The position numbers and the translations under genes are program-made. From Eupeodes corollae (lineage: Eukaryota; Arthropoda; Insecta; Diptera; Syrphidae): DNA of 64,000 nt. Numbering within the stretch: position 1 is the first letter of the stretch; every line of letters starts with the position of its first letter. Below are positions 43,442 to 54,206 of this stretch, one piece after another. The DNA lies in assembly GCF_945859685.1 (NCBI RefSeq), contig NC_079148.1:119642589-119706588 (forward strand), written 5' to 3'. The notes beneath the pieces were generated by a model. It was not told where the DNA came from. It made no database searches and saw only the letters and a program-made list of their open reading frames with translations.

Positions 43442-46400
43442 GGAAAATTCCAACAAAGTCTATCGGTTCGTTTTTGAGAAAATTAAAATTTTCGATTTTT
43501 GACAAAAAAAAGTGTTATTTTAAGTATTAAAAAATGAAGAAAAAAACACCTAACGTGGATCGGTTTAAAACTTTAATTTCCAAACTTTAAGTCAATCAAC
43601 ATAATGTTTTTGGCTGTATTGGTGAGGTCAGACGGATGGAATCGAGGGGACACTTATTTCGACTGATATTTCCATCGTAATATCATTTTTGATTAAATTC
43701 TCGGGTTCGAATTTTGTACGCATACAATTTACTTGAAATATGGTTCATATTAAAAAAGCTACTTCATAAACTTAGGTAGCCTTAAAATACCTAAATACCT
43801 TATATGTGTGGTTTTTCGAATTTTAAAAAGTCAACTCTCTCGCGATACATTATTTTTTGAAGTCAGATTTATATAAAGGCCATTTTATTGCTAGTAACGA
43901 AACATTGTCGAGCAATCTTTTTAATGTGTAATGAAATTTAAAAGTTTTGGTAAGTGGTGATGATTCAAACGAAGTTGATTTCCGAACATTACAAATTTTA
44001 CATTCTGAAGAAATTAGAGAGTTGACCTTTACTTATGTAAATGCAAGCTTGCTCCGTTAAAAACATTTGCTGCTTGTATTGGAACATCACGACTAAACAC
44101 ATAAATCTCCGAAATAATAGTTAAAAACTAACTGAGAAGTTGAACAGAAGTCTGACTTTGGCCAGGTGGCCATGTGCAAACTTTATAATAATCAAAAATA
44201 TATCTACCACTGTTGTATCATGTTATGTTTAGCTGGAAAACTAATAATCATGTATAATATTTTCATTCAGGGCGTTATACCCACCCAATATTGAACATTT
44301 ATAGAAAAAAAAATTAAGATTGATAACTAATGAATTAACAATCGTTTTAAAAAGCTTTAAAATTTCATTAATTTTTGGAAAACTTTAATAGGCCGTGGCT
44401 ATAGGTGGAGTAGAATGCCTGCCTTACTCATGTCAATCTTTCATGAATTTATAACATTTTTAACCTAAATAATTGAAAATTTGCAAACAAACTCTTTTAC
44501 GATAAGTTTCTTCAACAAAAGGATCATAATTCATAATTTTGATTGAATTTTGTTCTTAAAAAAAACGTCTTAGCAAACCTCCTTCAGTAAGCTATAATAA
44601 TTCTCAAGATAATAATTATGGAACGCCCCCATCTATTTTTTCCACTCTTGAACAATGAACACCCCATTTGGTTTATAGTGAGCGCCCGCTCCTGTCTCCG
44701 ACTGTCTTGCCCTGTCTGCTGCAGCACGTTATGTTGTGCTTAATGCAGTAGATAGATAGATATGTGAAATGTGAGGAATGGCAATGGAGTAGCAGTGAAG
44801 ACATCTCTAGTTTTGCCGCTGGTTACAATTACACACGCTAAACTAGAAGTGAATGGCACGAAACTTGAGTGCTAGAGATAGATGGTACCTACTCGTATGT
44901 ATAAGTATATAGGAACCTAGGCTAGAACTACTATAGGATGCGAAAATTCTCTGTATGTGATGGTTGGTACCTTTCCTTAAATAATACAAAGTAAAACACT
45001 TCACCGCTTGGTGGCGTTTGTGTGCTGTGAAGTGGACTGAAGAAGTGTATAGAGTGTGGAGTTACTTGATGGTGTTTACATCATTTTCTAAAACGAGAAA
45101 TGGGCTTCCTGTGGAATGTTGTGAGATATCACTCAATATCAGTAGATATATCCTGCATATAGTGAATAGTGAAAAGTGAAAAAGGCGAAACTTACAACCA
45201 CCACACAGACACAGTCAGACATATTACGTTTCTCGTTTTCATGTTCTGATGTTGAAGATTGAAGGACATGCATACAAGCTAACCTACATTCTAGGGAATT
45301 CTATAGTTCGTTTTTTCTTGGGGATGGGTTGTAGGTAAATTGATATCTTCCTGGGAGGAAAAGTAAATACAAATGTGATGGTTTTGAAAACTAGGTCAGG
45401 ATTTGGCTAACGATTGACAGGAACATATAAAAATATCCTTTCAAATTAAATTAAAGTAGATTTTCTTTTTCCTTCGGTACCTACCCTATCCTGATAAAGA
45501 ATATTTTTTTTTATAAATTATTATCTGGTGTCCCTTTTTCCATGAAAAGAAATATCTATGAAGATTATTTATTTCTCTTTTTTTGTCTTTTTGTCGAATG
45601 AAAGGAGTGAAAAAAAAGGATGGTGTGGTTTCATGGTTAGGTTTGGTTTGGCATGTTCGAATTCCATTTATCGATAACTCTCAGATTCCCTTTATGTTTT
45701 ATAATCGCATTCCTTGCATACAAAGTATGCTGTTTTACAGCTGACAGGATCCTTTTAGCCCCATATGCATATTATATCATATGATGCGGGTTAAAAGAGA
45801 AGGATGACAAAAATATGTTAACTATTCAATAATGCCGCACCACTTTGTCGTTGTCGTCTACATCGTCGTCGTAGTCGTCGCTCCTTCCTGTTATATATGT
45901 ATGTATGTTGATACCTAGAATTTTACATATATAAGAAATTCCTTCTTTTTCAAACAAGCGCATTACATAAAGCATCTATGGAGCTTAGAAAACGACAAAA
46001 AATAAAAGACAAACTTTGGTATTTTGTAATGTAATATATTGCGGGGTCACGCACATTTGCATCAAAAACGTGTTCTCCATGACAAGAAGAAAACGGGAAT
46101 TATTGACATCCAGATATTCGTATCGTGTTTCTAACTAACACTATACAAGGATATAAGGACAAGGGATATTCCTAGAGTATTATGCGCATAGTATTGATAT
46201 GAATAACTGGGAGTGCATAAACCATTTCATAAGGAAGTGTTTTATTTAAGGATTGAAATGTATAATGAAATATTTAAGAGGATTTATGTAAACTTAACAT
46301 ACGAAAGCGAAATGTTAAACTTTTTGAAGAAGCTGCTTTGATGTTTGGTTTATAAATGCAGACAATATGAAGAACAAAATATCACGAATACAACATGCAG

Positions 46401-46632
46401 CGAAAGTTTATCATCTACAGCGTTCTAAAAGGGACTTTCTAAAGAGTCAAAGTGTTTTTTTTATAAAAGTAGTCACAGGAGAAAAATTATACTTAAGTCA
46501 AAACAGAAATTTAGGAAAAGTTGTTCTAATGGTATCGGTGTGCCTACTTACGTATTCAAGGACATTTTCCTTGTTACAAACCTATCATTTTACCCTCTAC
46601 ACCAATTTTATGTTTATTTAAAACATCCGAGT
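43442..46632. other. Intergenic unique-looking region
   Basis: About 3.2 kb. Contains AGATAGATAGAT near 44750, CGTCGTCGTAGTCGTCG near 45863, and TATGTATGTATG near 45896. Open frame 46367-46621 (84 codons) shows no recognisable domain. I see no gene, RNA or element here. Confidence 0.45.
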
Positions 46633-46636
46633 CAAT

Positions 46637-47173
46637 GGGCGGTGTGAATAAAAACGAGTAGGACAAGTAAATACTTGAACATATCAAAATTACAAGTAAA
46701 CGCCAAAATTGAAGTGAATAAAACAAGTATTTACTCTTACTCGCGAGTAAATACTTGAGAGGCTAGTAAAACCCGGAAAAATGCCAATTTTGGTGTGAAT
46801 AAACGCAAGTAAATACTTCTGTAGCAAGTAAATATTCGTCTACTCGCAAGTCAACCCGACCCCAGACTTGCAGTCGTACTTGTACACGAAAGATGGCTCA
46901 GTTTAGGCGAAAACAGAACGTTAGGCGAAAACAGAACAAGTCACAACAGTAAATGATGCGTAGTCTGTGTGGCGCTACAAGTATTTACTTGCCTTTTTTG
47001 TGAATTCAGTTGTCTCGCGAGTAAATACTTGCTAGTAAACCCTGGGGTTGACGAGTACACGGTCACAAGTAAACTCGACGCTTTATTCACATCGGTTTAC
47101 TTGGAGTTTAAATACTCGTTACACTTTACTTGTAAGTAAATACTCGTCATACTCGTTTTTATTCACACCGCCC
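46637..47173. mobile_element. MITE with perfect terminal inverted repeats and many subterminal palindromes
   Basis: The left end GGGCGGTGTGAATAAAAACG (continuing AGTA) matches the right end exactly for 24 bp in inverted orientation, and for 28 bp with one mismatch. AAT flanks both sides (46634-46636 and 47174-47176), a likely 3-bp target duplication. The 537-bp interior holds about ten copies, in both orientations, of a 13-14 bp word: AAGTAAATACTTG / CAAGTATTTACTTG and variants such as GAGTAAATACTTG and AAGTAAATACTCG. An internal GGTGTGAATAAACGCAAGTA echoes the terminus. There is no coding capacity. Superfamily is not determinable from this. It lies 158 bp beyond the stop codon of the protease gene. 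Confidence 0.85.
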
Positions 47174-47285
47174 AATATCTTTACGAATTTAAAGCTTCCA
47201 CTTTGTATAATTTACGACCTGAAAAATTGCATGTTTAATAGACCAAAACCACAAAATATTAATTTCTAATTCTTTTAAATTTAAA

Positions 47286-47291
47286 TTTAAT
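47286..47291 (-). terminator. Possible poly(A) signal of the protease gene
   Basis: On the minus strand this is ATTAAA, the common variant of AATAAA, about 41 nt after the stop codon. No canonical AATAAA occurs before the MITE. Confidence 0.35.
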
Positions 47292-47331
47292 TTATACACA
47301 AAAATATTCAACCTCTTTCGAAAATTATTTT

Positions 47332-48219
47332 TTAACTGTCAATATTTATGTTGGTATATTCAACTATCCAATCCAAATATGCTGTTATCCTTGTAAATAC
47401 AGTTGGAAATCCCTTAGTACAACCATGTTCACTACCAAAAGACGTCACTCCCACCAAATACCGACTATCATCTGCTGCCTGGTACACTAATGGTCCACCT
47501 GAATCTCCTTTACAGGTTCCCTTCATTTCACTTCCATCAATGCAAATATTTGTAGATGTAACCAAACCCTCATCATAGGCCTTGTCACAAGTGTCTTGAT
47601 TCATGATTTTGACATCTACATAACGCAAGACTTCCGAAATACCTGTCATGTTATCTACAATTTTACCCCAACCAGCTGCTATGACTTCTTGACCTTGTAG
47701 AAACTCCTGATCCATGTAAGATGAAGCTAAATGTATCAGTTGTATGTCATCTGTCAGAGTGACATTAACAGGTAAACGAATGAGTGCAATGTCATTCTGG
47801 GTTATAGTTTTATTGAAATGCTCATGAATTATGATATCTTTGGGTTGAATATTAATTATATTGCCATGAGGTTTAAGGCTATTTCGCTTGTGAACTCCTA
47901 ACTTCACTTGAACTTCATAGATGTCACTGTAAAAAAAAAAATGTTAAGTATTTTGTGACAGTTAAAAGAATGTCGTTCTTTCTTACCCAAAAACACAATG
48001 AGCAGCTGTCAGAATGAAGTTTGGTGAAATCAGAGAACCACCACACCAATAAATTCCCTCACTACGAGTCGATTTTGTAATACTCAAACCCACCAGATAT
48101 GGAAAACTATGCTCTGGAGCTAGTAATCCACCAATTATCCTACCTTCTCCATCAAACGGTGCAGCAGAAATCAAACTGAACACTTTGAAAAATGCTGCCA
48201 AACTAAGTAAAGACGCCAT
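47332..48219 (-). CDS. Secreted chymotrypsin/elastase-like serine protease (S1 family), two exons
   Basis: Exons 48219-47987 and 47926-47332 join in frame (G|GT), giving 275 residues. Residues 1-19 are a signal peptide (MASLLSLAAFFKVFSLISA). A short propeptide APFDGEGR precedes the activation site R27-I28 (IIGG). The catalytic triad is intact: His74 in LTAAHC, Asp123 in NDIALIRL, Ser220 in GDSGGP. Cys59/75, 191/206 and 216/247 fit the three conserved disulfides. Specificity-pocket positions are Gly214 (chymotrypsin 189, Asp in trypsin), Gly242 (216) and Thr253 (226), so a trypsin-like Arg/Lys preference is unlikely; chymotrypsin- or elastase-like cleavage is inferred. It is secreted, and a digestive role is likely but not proven. 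The codons are undamaged, unlike everything else in the window. Confidence 0.93.
47927..47986 (-). other. Phase-2 intron of the protease gene (60 nt)
   Basis: Donor GTAAGA after ...TGTGTTTTTGG, and acceptor TTTTTTTTTACAG before TGACATCTATG, on the minus strand. Splicing restores Gly78 (GG|T) and continues DIYEVQVKLG. It lies a few codons after the active-site histidine. Confidence 0.9.
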
Positions 48220-48223
48220 ATTG

Positions 48224-48262
48224 ACTGATTAACGCTGGTTATGAATCTCCAGCTTTTATATA
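48224..48262 (-). promoter_or_regulatory. Core promoter of the protease gene (TATA box and initiator)
   Basis: On the minus strand, TATATAAAAG spans 48262-48253. An arthropod initiator TCAGT spans 48228-48224 about 34 bp downstream, with its A at 48226. If used, the 5' leader is only about 7 nt before the ATG at 48219. The spacing is slightly long for TATA-Inr. A TTATCGATAA palindrome (48294-48303, containing the DRE-like core TATCGATA) lies about 30 bp upstream of the TATA box. Confidence 0.6.
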
Positions 48263-48303
48263 CGATACAATAGTTTGGAAACTGATATCATTCTTATCGA
48301 TAA

Positions 48304-50395
48304 TGATGATGACTGATACTTGGCAAATTCTACGGATCAGTTTGTTGAAGTGGACAGCTAATCTCTATCCATCCGGTAATATCTAGATGAATGGTGTTAG
48401 GTGTGGTCTAAGAGTCTTTATTTGAAATCTGGAAAACTACGCAGTTAATGGTCATTAGAACTGGTTCATCTTATCTCTGGTATGAATCTAAGGATTCTAT
48501 ATTTGTATTTCTTGAAACTAGGTCAATATTGTTAGCTTTTTTTATTTTTCAAACACAAAAAACCGTCGGGATTGGATTGGATTTTTATCAATATTGTGTA
48601 AATAACTTATGTTTGTCAAGAACTTAAAGAAGTTATAGCTTGTGAATTTTATGAAGTCGACTTTTAAAAGGTCGTTTGTAATCTTGACAAAAGTCTAAAA
48701 GACTTCAATGTGCTGTAAAATATATGGAGACATATAAATACACTTTTTGCCAATCTGACACCACTGCTGTTTGACAATATGCAACTTGTTGAATTTTAGA
48801 TTAAGTTCCAAAACAAATATCGAACTTTAAGACTATAAAACTACTCGTATATCCACATCCGTTTCATTGGCTTTCAAATATTCAGTATATTCACACCACA
48901 AAAACATCCCAAAACTTCCTGAAGGATGAGCCAAACAAAAAAAATATTGTCTGCCTCTGCATTCTAGATCAAATAGGATAATGTCGAAAGAATAGACGAA
49001 ATTCCATTCCAGACAACGAAAATCCCATCATCATGGCAGACGTTGGTCCTTGAGACTTGTAGGTACAATAAAAAGGTCAAAAATTGCAACAACGAAAAAA
49101 CTTTCAAATAAAACAAAACAAAAAAAAAGATGTCTCTCACTCGCCACCGCTGCCGTAGAGAAAAGAACCAGATGGTTCAAGGACCCTATCCCATCCCAGT
49201 TTATGGTGCCGTTGCCGGATGCAATTGCCACAGAAAGTTGATAAAAGTGCATGTGCACGGAATGTAATATGGTCTGGTCAGGGTGGCATGATGGCGGAAA
49301 GTACTCGTATATGTATATAGTGATGTGTTTAAGTGCATTGAATCTTTCTAGGGTGGTAAAGTACCTACCTATAGTGGCAGCATTGGCAGTAAAACTACAG
49401 TCATAAACAAGTTTAAATTTTATTCAACTATACCAAACTCAGGAACCATCAGACAGTTATGCGTCCAACTTTGTCCGCCATTTTTTTTCCTTCAGTCATA
49501 AGAAAATAAAAACTTAAAACTATTTTTTCGAACCGAACTTACTATAAATTTACATATAGAGATACAGGGTTAGGTACTCTCATATCCTTGTCGTCCTGAC
49601 ATGTTTCTGTCCTCTTAATTTTGTTTAGTGTTTTTTTTGTTGGTGCATGTCTTCTAAGTTATAAAAATCTATGATGGGAAACAACCACCAAAATAAAAGA
49701 AGAACAGGATTGAAGTTCTATATAGTTGCATCACTAGATTTGGTAGGGACATATTCTATCGACAGACAAACTATGAACATACATACATACTATCAATGGG
49801 AAATGAAAGTTTATTAAAGTATATACGTGAATAGACTACAGTGAAACTCTGTGAGGCATAAAAGTAAAAACTTCCTGTTTCCTAGTTTGTAAAGGTTTAT
49901 AATATTATGTACACAAAAATAGGTGACATTATAGTTCAACTTAATTTTCAAACCAAACATGTTACAAAAAAATGAGGACAAATAAGGAACATGGCTACCA
50001 AAGGTGTAGGCTGATCCCTAATTGCGGGATTTTGAATAGTTGGGAAGTTGGAAAACTCATTTTATTGGAACTACAAATACCAAGCGATGAGTTCGCGGCT
50101 ACTTATTTATACATTTTTAGAAATCTTTAAGTTCAAGAAAATTTAATCAGCCCTATCACAAAAAATCTCCGAACAAAATCTACCCTACGAATTACGAAAA
50201 ATGTACATCACAAAATCCGAATGAAATTTAAAAAGGCATTGCCTCATTTGCCGCTTTCATTTTCATTTTCGAAATCAGCTGTTTCGTGTCAAACATTGTG
50301 AAGATTACCCAAATAAATTTGAATTAATTTCCATTTTTTTAAATACGTTTTTTTAAAGTGTAAACAAATTAAATATAAATGCGCAAAATTTTAGA
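48304..50395. other. Intergenic region upstream of the protease gene
   Basis: AT-rich unique-looking DNA. An AGATAAG site (GATA-factor consensus, minus strand) is at 48470-48476, about 250 bp upstream of the protease start. Overlapping short frames at 49031-49258 on both strands have no recognisable domain. No further gene seen. Confidence 0.4.
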
Positions 50396-50398
50396 CGA

Positions 50399-51908
50399 TT
50401 TAGTACGATGTTAAAACATTTTTAGTATGATACTAGGTTAAAAAAAGGATTTTTATAATTTTAAACGAGTTTAGTATCGTACTATCTTCTTAACATTTTA
50501 CTAAAGTTAAAATCACCAAATGGCTACTTTATCTTTTTAGTATCGTATTAAATCTATGTCATACAGATTTTTCTTGTCATTTTTCTCAAATGTGACAGTG
50601 TTTTAAAATTGATAAATTGTGAAATAAAATTTATTTATACATATCATAAAAAGTAAATTAATTTAAAATGTTTTCGGAAGAAGAAGATTTTGAAATGTTT
50701 AAGGATTCAGTGTTGTGTAGGAAAGTTAAAAGTTTTAAAACTCGAGCAAATCCTCTTGAAGAGCTGGACGATGGTGAATTTTACTCCAGGTATAGATTTT
50801 ATAAAACAACTGTTCGGTTCTTGGTTGAAAATCTTGACATCCAAGACCCTATTACAAACCGTGGGCCTATTTCTCCAGATTTGCAAGTTCTAGTTACGTT
50901 ACACTTTTTTGGAAGAAATGTCCATCAATCTGATGTTGGTAAATAAACTTTTCTATTACTAGTCAACAAACGTGTAAACATGCACAACTTTTCGAATACT
51001 TTAGGAGCATTACATGGAATGGTGCAGTCCACAGTGGGAAAAATAATTAAAAACATCGCAAAAAGAATTGCTTCACTACTTCCACACTTACAGTTCCCAT
51101 CTTCCCCTGCGGAGTTGAATGACATCAAATCCGGATTTTACAATATCGCCAGGTTCCCAAAAGTCATAGGTGCAATCGATTGCACTCATGTGCAAATCAA
51201 GCGACCAGTTAGGATTGTGGGACCTATTATGGCTGGCCACTACATAAATAGAAAAGGTAGATATTACATTCCTAACTAAAAAAAATCGATAGTCAAACAA
51301 TCATTTGGTCCATGTACAAAACACTATTAATTTCTTAAAGGTTATTATTCATTAAATGTCCAAATTGTAACGTATCATAAATGCAGAATTATAGATATCG
51401 TTGCAAGATCTCGTGGGTCTCTTCATGACTCCAACATTTGGAACAATTGTCGCCTTAAATCCCGAGAGAATTCACGGACAAATTGTTTCTTCACAAAGCC
51501 AGCATTGTTTTGAAGTTTGGATTTAATTTGTTGTCTAAGCCTCAAAGGCACAGTTAATGCCAATCGCAACATCTTGTTATTTTATTTCAATCTTTTATAA
51601 ATTGCAAGTTAATTCCGAAAAACGAAAAAATATAAATAAATAAATAAACCACGGTGAGCTATGAAAACAAAATGAAAAAAGAAAATAAAAATTCAATGTT
51701 GTCACTTTGACATTTGCAAAAATATTAAGGTATGTTTGTTTTGTTTGCTCCACAATCTGTCATTATTTAGATGTGTTCATGTTTTTTTTTTAATAAAATG
51801 GTTTTAGCATGATACTAGTTAGCAAAACAATAAAAAGTGTTTAAAATTAGTGAAAAGTTAGTAGATTACTATGTATATAGTAAATTGTTAACTAGTATCG
51901 TGCTAAGG
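50399..51908 (+). mobile_element. PIF/Harbinger element 1, 3'-deleted
   Basis: The transposase region (50668-51513) is bracketed by AT-rich ends sharing a TTAG[CT]ACGATactag word: TTTAGTACGATG at 50399, TTTAGTATGATACTAGG at 50430, TTTAGTATCGTACTATC at 50470, and TTAGCACGATACTAGTTAAC read on the minus strand from 51906. Several subterminal copies of the palindromic TAGTATCGTACTA-like word occur. The element is about 1.5 kb against the usual 2-4 kb because the transposase C-terminus and any partner gene are missing. End coordinates are approximate. Confidence 0.6.
50668..51513 (+). CDS. Harbinger-type transposase, spliced, open but C-terminally truncated
   Basis: Exons 50668-50938, 51005-51256 and 51341-51513, with introns of 66 and 84 nt (donors GTAAAT and GTAGAT, acceptors CTTTAG and TTAAAG), join without a stop into about 231 residues. 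The N-terminus is MFSEEEDFEMFKDSVLCRKV, with PISPDLQVLVTLHFFG and a helix-turn-helix-like ALHGMVQSTVGKIIKNIAKR. The nuclease core is FPKVIGAIDCTHVQIKRP (first Asp), YYSLNVQIV, then SRGSLHDSNIWNN (second Asp). It stops before the third acidic residue (compare NVVERTIGVLKNRF in the copy at 52684-53072), so a full nuclease cannot form. Typical HARBI1-type proteins are about 350 residues. It is either a recent deletion product or a retained fragment. Confidence 0.7.
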
Positions 51909-52019
51909 CCTTAATAATAGGTTGTTTAAAATTTTGCGCCAAAGTCTTTAAAACTGGATTCAGTGGTTTTTTCTATAATTGCTGGTCGAATAGAGTCCTT
52001 CATGCGAAAGAGAAACCTG

Positions 52020-53072
52020 AAAATTCAGAGGAAACTACTTTGAGACGCTTGTAATCCACTCGACTTAGATTACATAACGTATGTATAGTGACATTGAATT
52101 TAATTGTGTTTATGTTTTAAAAACAAAATCTTACAGATTTCAAAGAAATTTCCGACTAAACAAACCAGCATTCAAATATGTATTGGATGAGCTGGAACAT
52201 GAGCTTAATTTAGGAGTGTTTTCATGCGCAATAACTTCCATTAGCCGGCTCGTGGCTGTCATAAGATTCTTGACAGGAGGTGGATACCAACTTGGTGTTA
52301 GCAACGAATATGAGGTTGGCATGGCACAGTCCACATTTCCTTCAACACTCAAAACTGTGTTGAATGTGATGGAAAGAAGACTCTGTCCTGTGTGGATAGG
52401 GATACAAATCCCGAGTCGGAAAAAATGAATGCGAAAAGAGACTTCTATTCGAAGTCGTCCCAGGCGTCATTATGTGTGTCGATCTAACACACATAAGATG
52501 CGTTGATACCCGCTATCCTGGTGCGAGCCATGATTCTCACATATGGAACCTAAGCAACGCAAGACGATACTTCCAATCCAAATATCAGAAAGGTGATAGG
52601 AATACTTGGATTCTAGGTTTGTACAAGAGTGGTAGAAATATTTGTTATCTGGCTTAAATTTAATTTATGAATTACCTACTAAGGTGATGCTGGTTATCCA
52701 TTGGAACCATGGATAATGACTCCATATCGTTGTGCTGAAGCTGGAAGTGCAAAGAGCACATACAATAGTAGACACAGCAAAACACGGAATGTTGTGGAAA
52801 GAACTATAGGAGTTTTGAAGAACAGATTTCGGTGCATACTGGGTGCACGTCAACTACATTACAGTCCACAAAAAGCAGCACAGATTATCAATGTGGCTTG
52901 TGCATTGCATAATATCTGTATACATTATCGTGTCTTGGACAACACGAATATTCCTCACTTTGATATTGAGGACCAAGAAGGATCACAGGAAAATATCGGC
53001 ATTGATGATTCGAGTAGTTACCAAAATGTTGCAAACGCTATGAGGAATAACATTCGGAACACATTTGTTTAA
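52020..53072 (+). pseudogene. Harbinger-type transposase pseudogene, four-exon structure
   Basis: Exon 1 ends ...LL(stop)DACNPLDLDYI(T). A 58-nt intron (52079-52136, GTATGT...TTACAG) leads to FQRNFRLNKPAFKYVLDELE, ITSISRLVAVIRFLTGGGYQ and QSTFPSTLKTVLNVMERRLC. Near 52400-52465 a deletion removes the GAIDxTH block with the first Asp. The copy resumes with VDTRYPGASHDSHIWNLSNA (second Asp). An intron 52617-52683 then joins WILG to GDAGYPLEPWIMTPY, then KTRNVVERTIGVLKNRFRCI (third acidic residue), AAQIINVACALHNICIHYR and a stop at 53070-53072. One nonsense codon and one deletion make it dead. The last exon (52684-53072) is intact. Confidence 0.8.
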
Positions 53073-53413
53073 AAAAAGAAAATTTATTGAAAATAAAAAA
53101 TTACTTTCACAGTCCACAGAATCTTAAACCTAATCTTAATTTAAAGCTTTCACAGCATGGCAATAGAAACTTTTATAAAATGGATCAAATTCGTTTTTTA
53201 AAACCATAAACTAATTCAGGTTGTCGCGATTTAGCTTCTCTTCTTCCATTTGCAGCATTTTAAGTTTTATTCAACTTTTTTTTGCAGAAGCTCTTCTTGT
53301 ATTTTGTTGTGTCTTCGTGTTTCTTCAAATTGTAATCTGTCTATTAATCTGTATATTCTCTTTATGTTTGCAGCAATATCTTCCGTTAGTTTTATTTGTT
53401 CCTCGTAATACTT

Positions 53414-53988
53414 CTATGTTTTTGAATAAAAATTGTTTTGCAATTCAATTTGCTTCCTTAAGAGATTCGCAGTATCATTATCCGATATCAGTATCCGATA
53501 TGTGTCACGATCGGATGACATGAGCACATCTACAGGTGGGTCATCAAGCTCAGGAGCCACATATTCTGTTCCGGAGTGTTTTGAAACCCCCCCATGCTCA
53601 GCAGAGCTTCCAAACCCAAATGAATTCACGTTTTTTATTCCTGTCGTGGAAGTTTATAGCACTGCCAGCTGAATGACTCCTTCCTCCAGCTTTGAGAAGG
53701 AATGTTGCCGGCACTCTCCGCCACCAGTTGCATTTATCTCTTTTTTGTTGTCGACAAGTTTCTTTTTTATGTAAGATTTCCAATCTAACCAAACCTAAGA
53801 GTTTTAATAAGGATTTAGAAATATTTTTTTATAGCAAAATCTTTCACGTACTTTTCTCCAAACAGAAGCTTCTTTTGAAGGTGGCCAAGAGCATTCAGTT
53901 AGGATTTAACTTTGTCCCAGAAAAGCGTCACATCTTCTTTTGGAGCCTTAGTATATCCTTGAGATATGTCCGTTTTTTCATTTAATAA
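53414..53988 (-). pseudogene. Myb/SANT-like DNA-binding protein pseudogene of Harbinger element 2
   Basis: The minus strand reads NEKTDISQGYTKAPKEDVTL, FWDKVKS, a stop, LNALG, then after a one-base loss PPSKEASVWRK. A 57-nt intron (53851-53795, GTACGT...TCTTAG) leads to VWLDWKSYIKKKLVDNKKEI, NATGGGECRQHSFSKLEEGV and IQLAVL. After a second stop come TSTTGIKNVNSFGFGSSAEH and YRILISDNDTANLLRKQIEL, ending at 53414. This WLDWK...ATGGGE...LEE pattern is that of the Myb/SANT-like partner encoded by Harbinger elements, which binds the ends and brings the transposase to DNA. Two nonsense codons and one frameshift are visible. Confidence 0.75.
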
Positions 53989-54165
53989 TTTGTTTTTGTC
54001 CTTTTAAAGCAACAAATATTATTAAAAGAAAAACAAATTGGTTAATACTTACAACACAACTGTTTCCCAACGATTCCGACACAAATTACTAGTCGTAGAA
54101 GAAGAGGGAAAATTTCCGTTTCATTCGGATTGAGTGATACCAAATTTCAGGAACTTCGAAATTCG

Positions 54166-54190
54166 TAGTAGATTTTCTACTACGAATGAT
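54166..54190. repeat. Short perfect palindrome
   Basis: ATTCGTAGTAGA and TCTACTACGAAT are inverted around a TTT centre. It lies between the Harbinger 2 genes and the start of repeat copy H. It could be an element end or a hairpin; no function is shown. Confidence 0.5.
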
Positions 54191-54206
54191 CGTGATCGAT
54201 TTCAAA

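Larger units (their letters stand above)
51960..54000 (+). mobile_element. PIF/Harbinger element 2 with convergent Myb/SANT-like gene
   Basis: A broken transposase on the plus strand (about 52020-53072) and a broken Myb/SANT-like DNA-binding protein on the minus strand (53414-53988) converge, which is the usual two-gene layout of Harbinger elements. Outer ends are not clear to me. The element lies directly beside element 1 but its transposase wording differs, so it is a distinct family or insertion rather than a continuation. Confidence 0.65.

Noticed and set aside
53221..53523. 100-codon plus-strand frame with a hydrophobic N-terminus (looks like a membrane protein)
   Set aside because: It overlaps the minus-strand Myb/SANT-like pseudogene and the A/T-rich sequence after it. 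The hydrophobicity comes from TTT/CTT-rich DNA.
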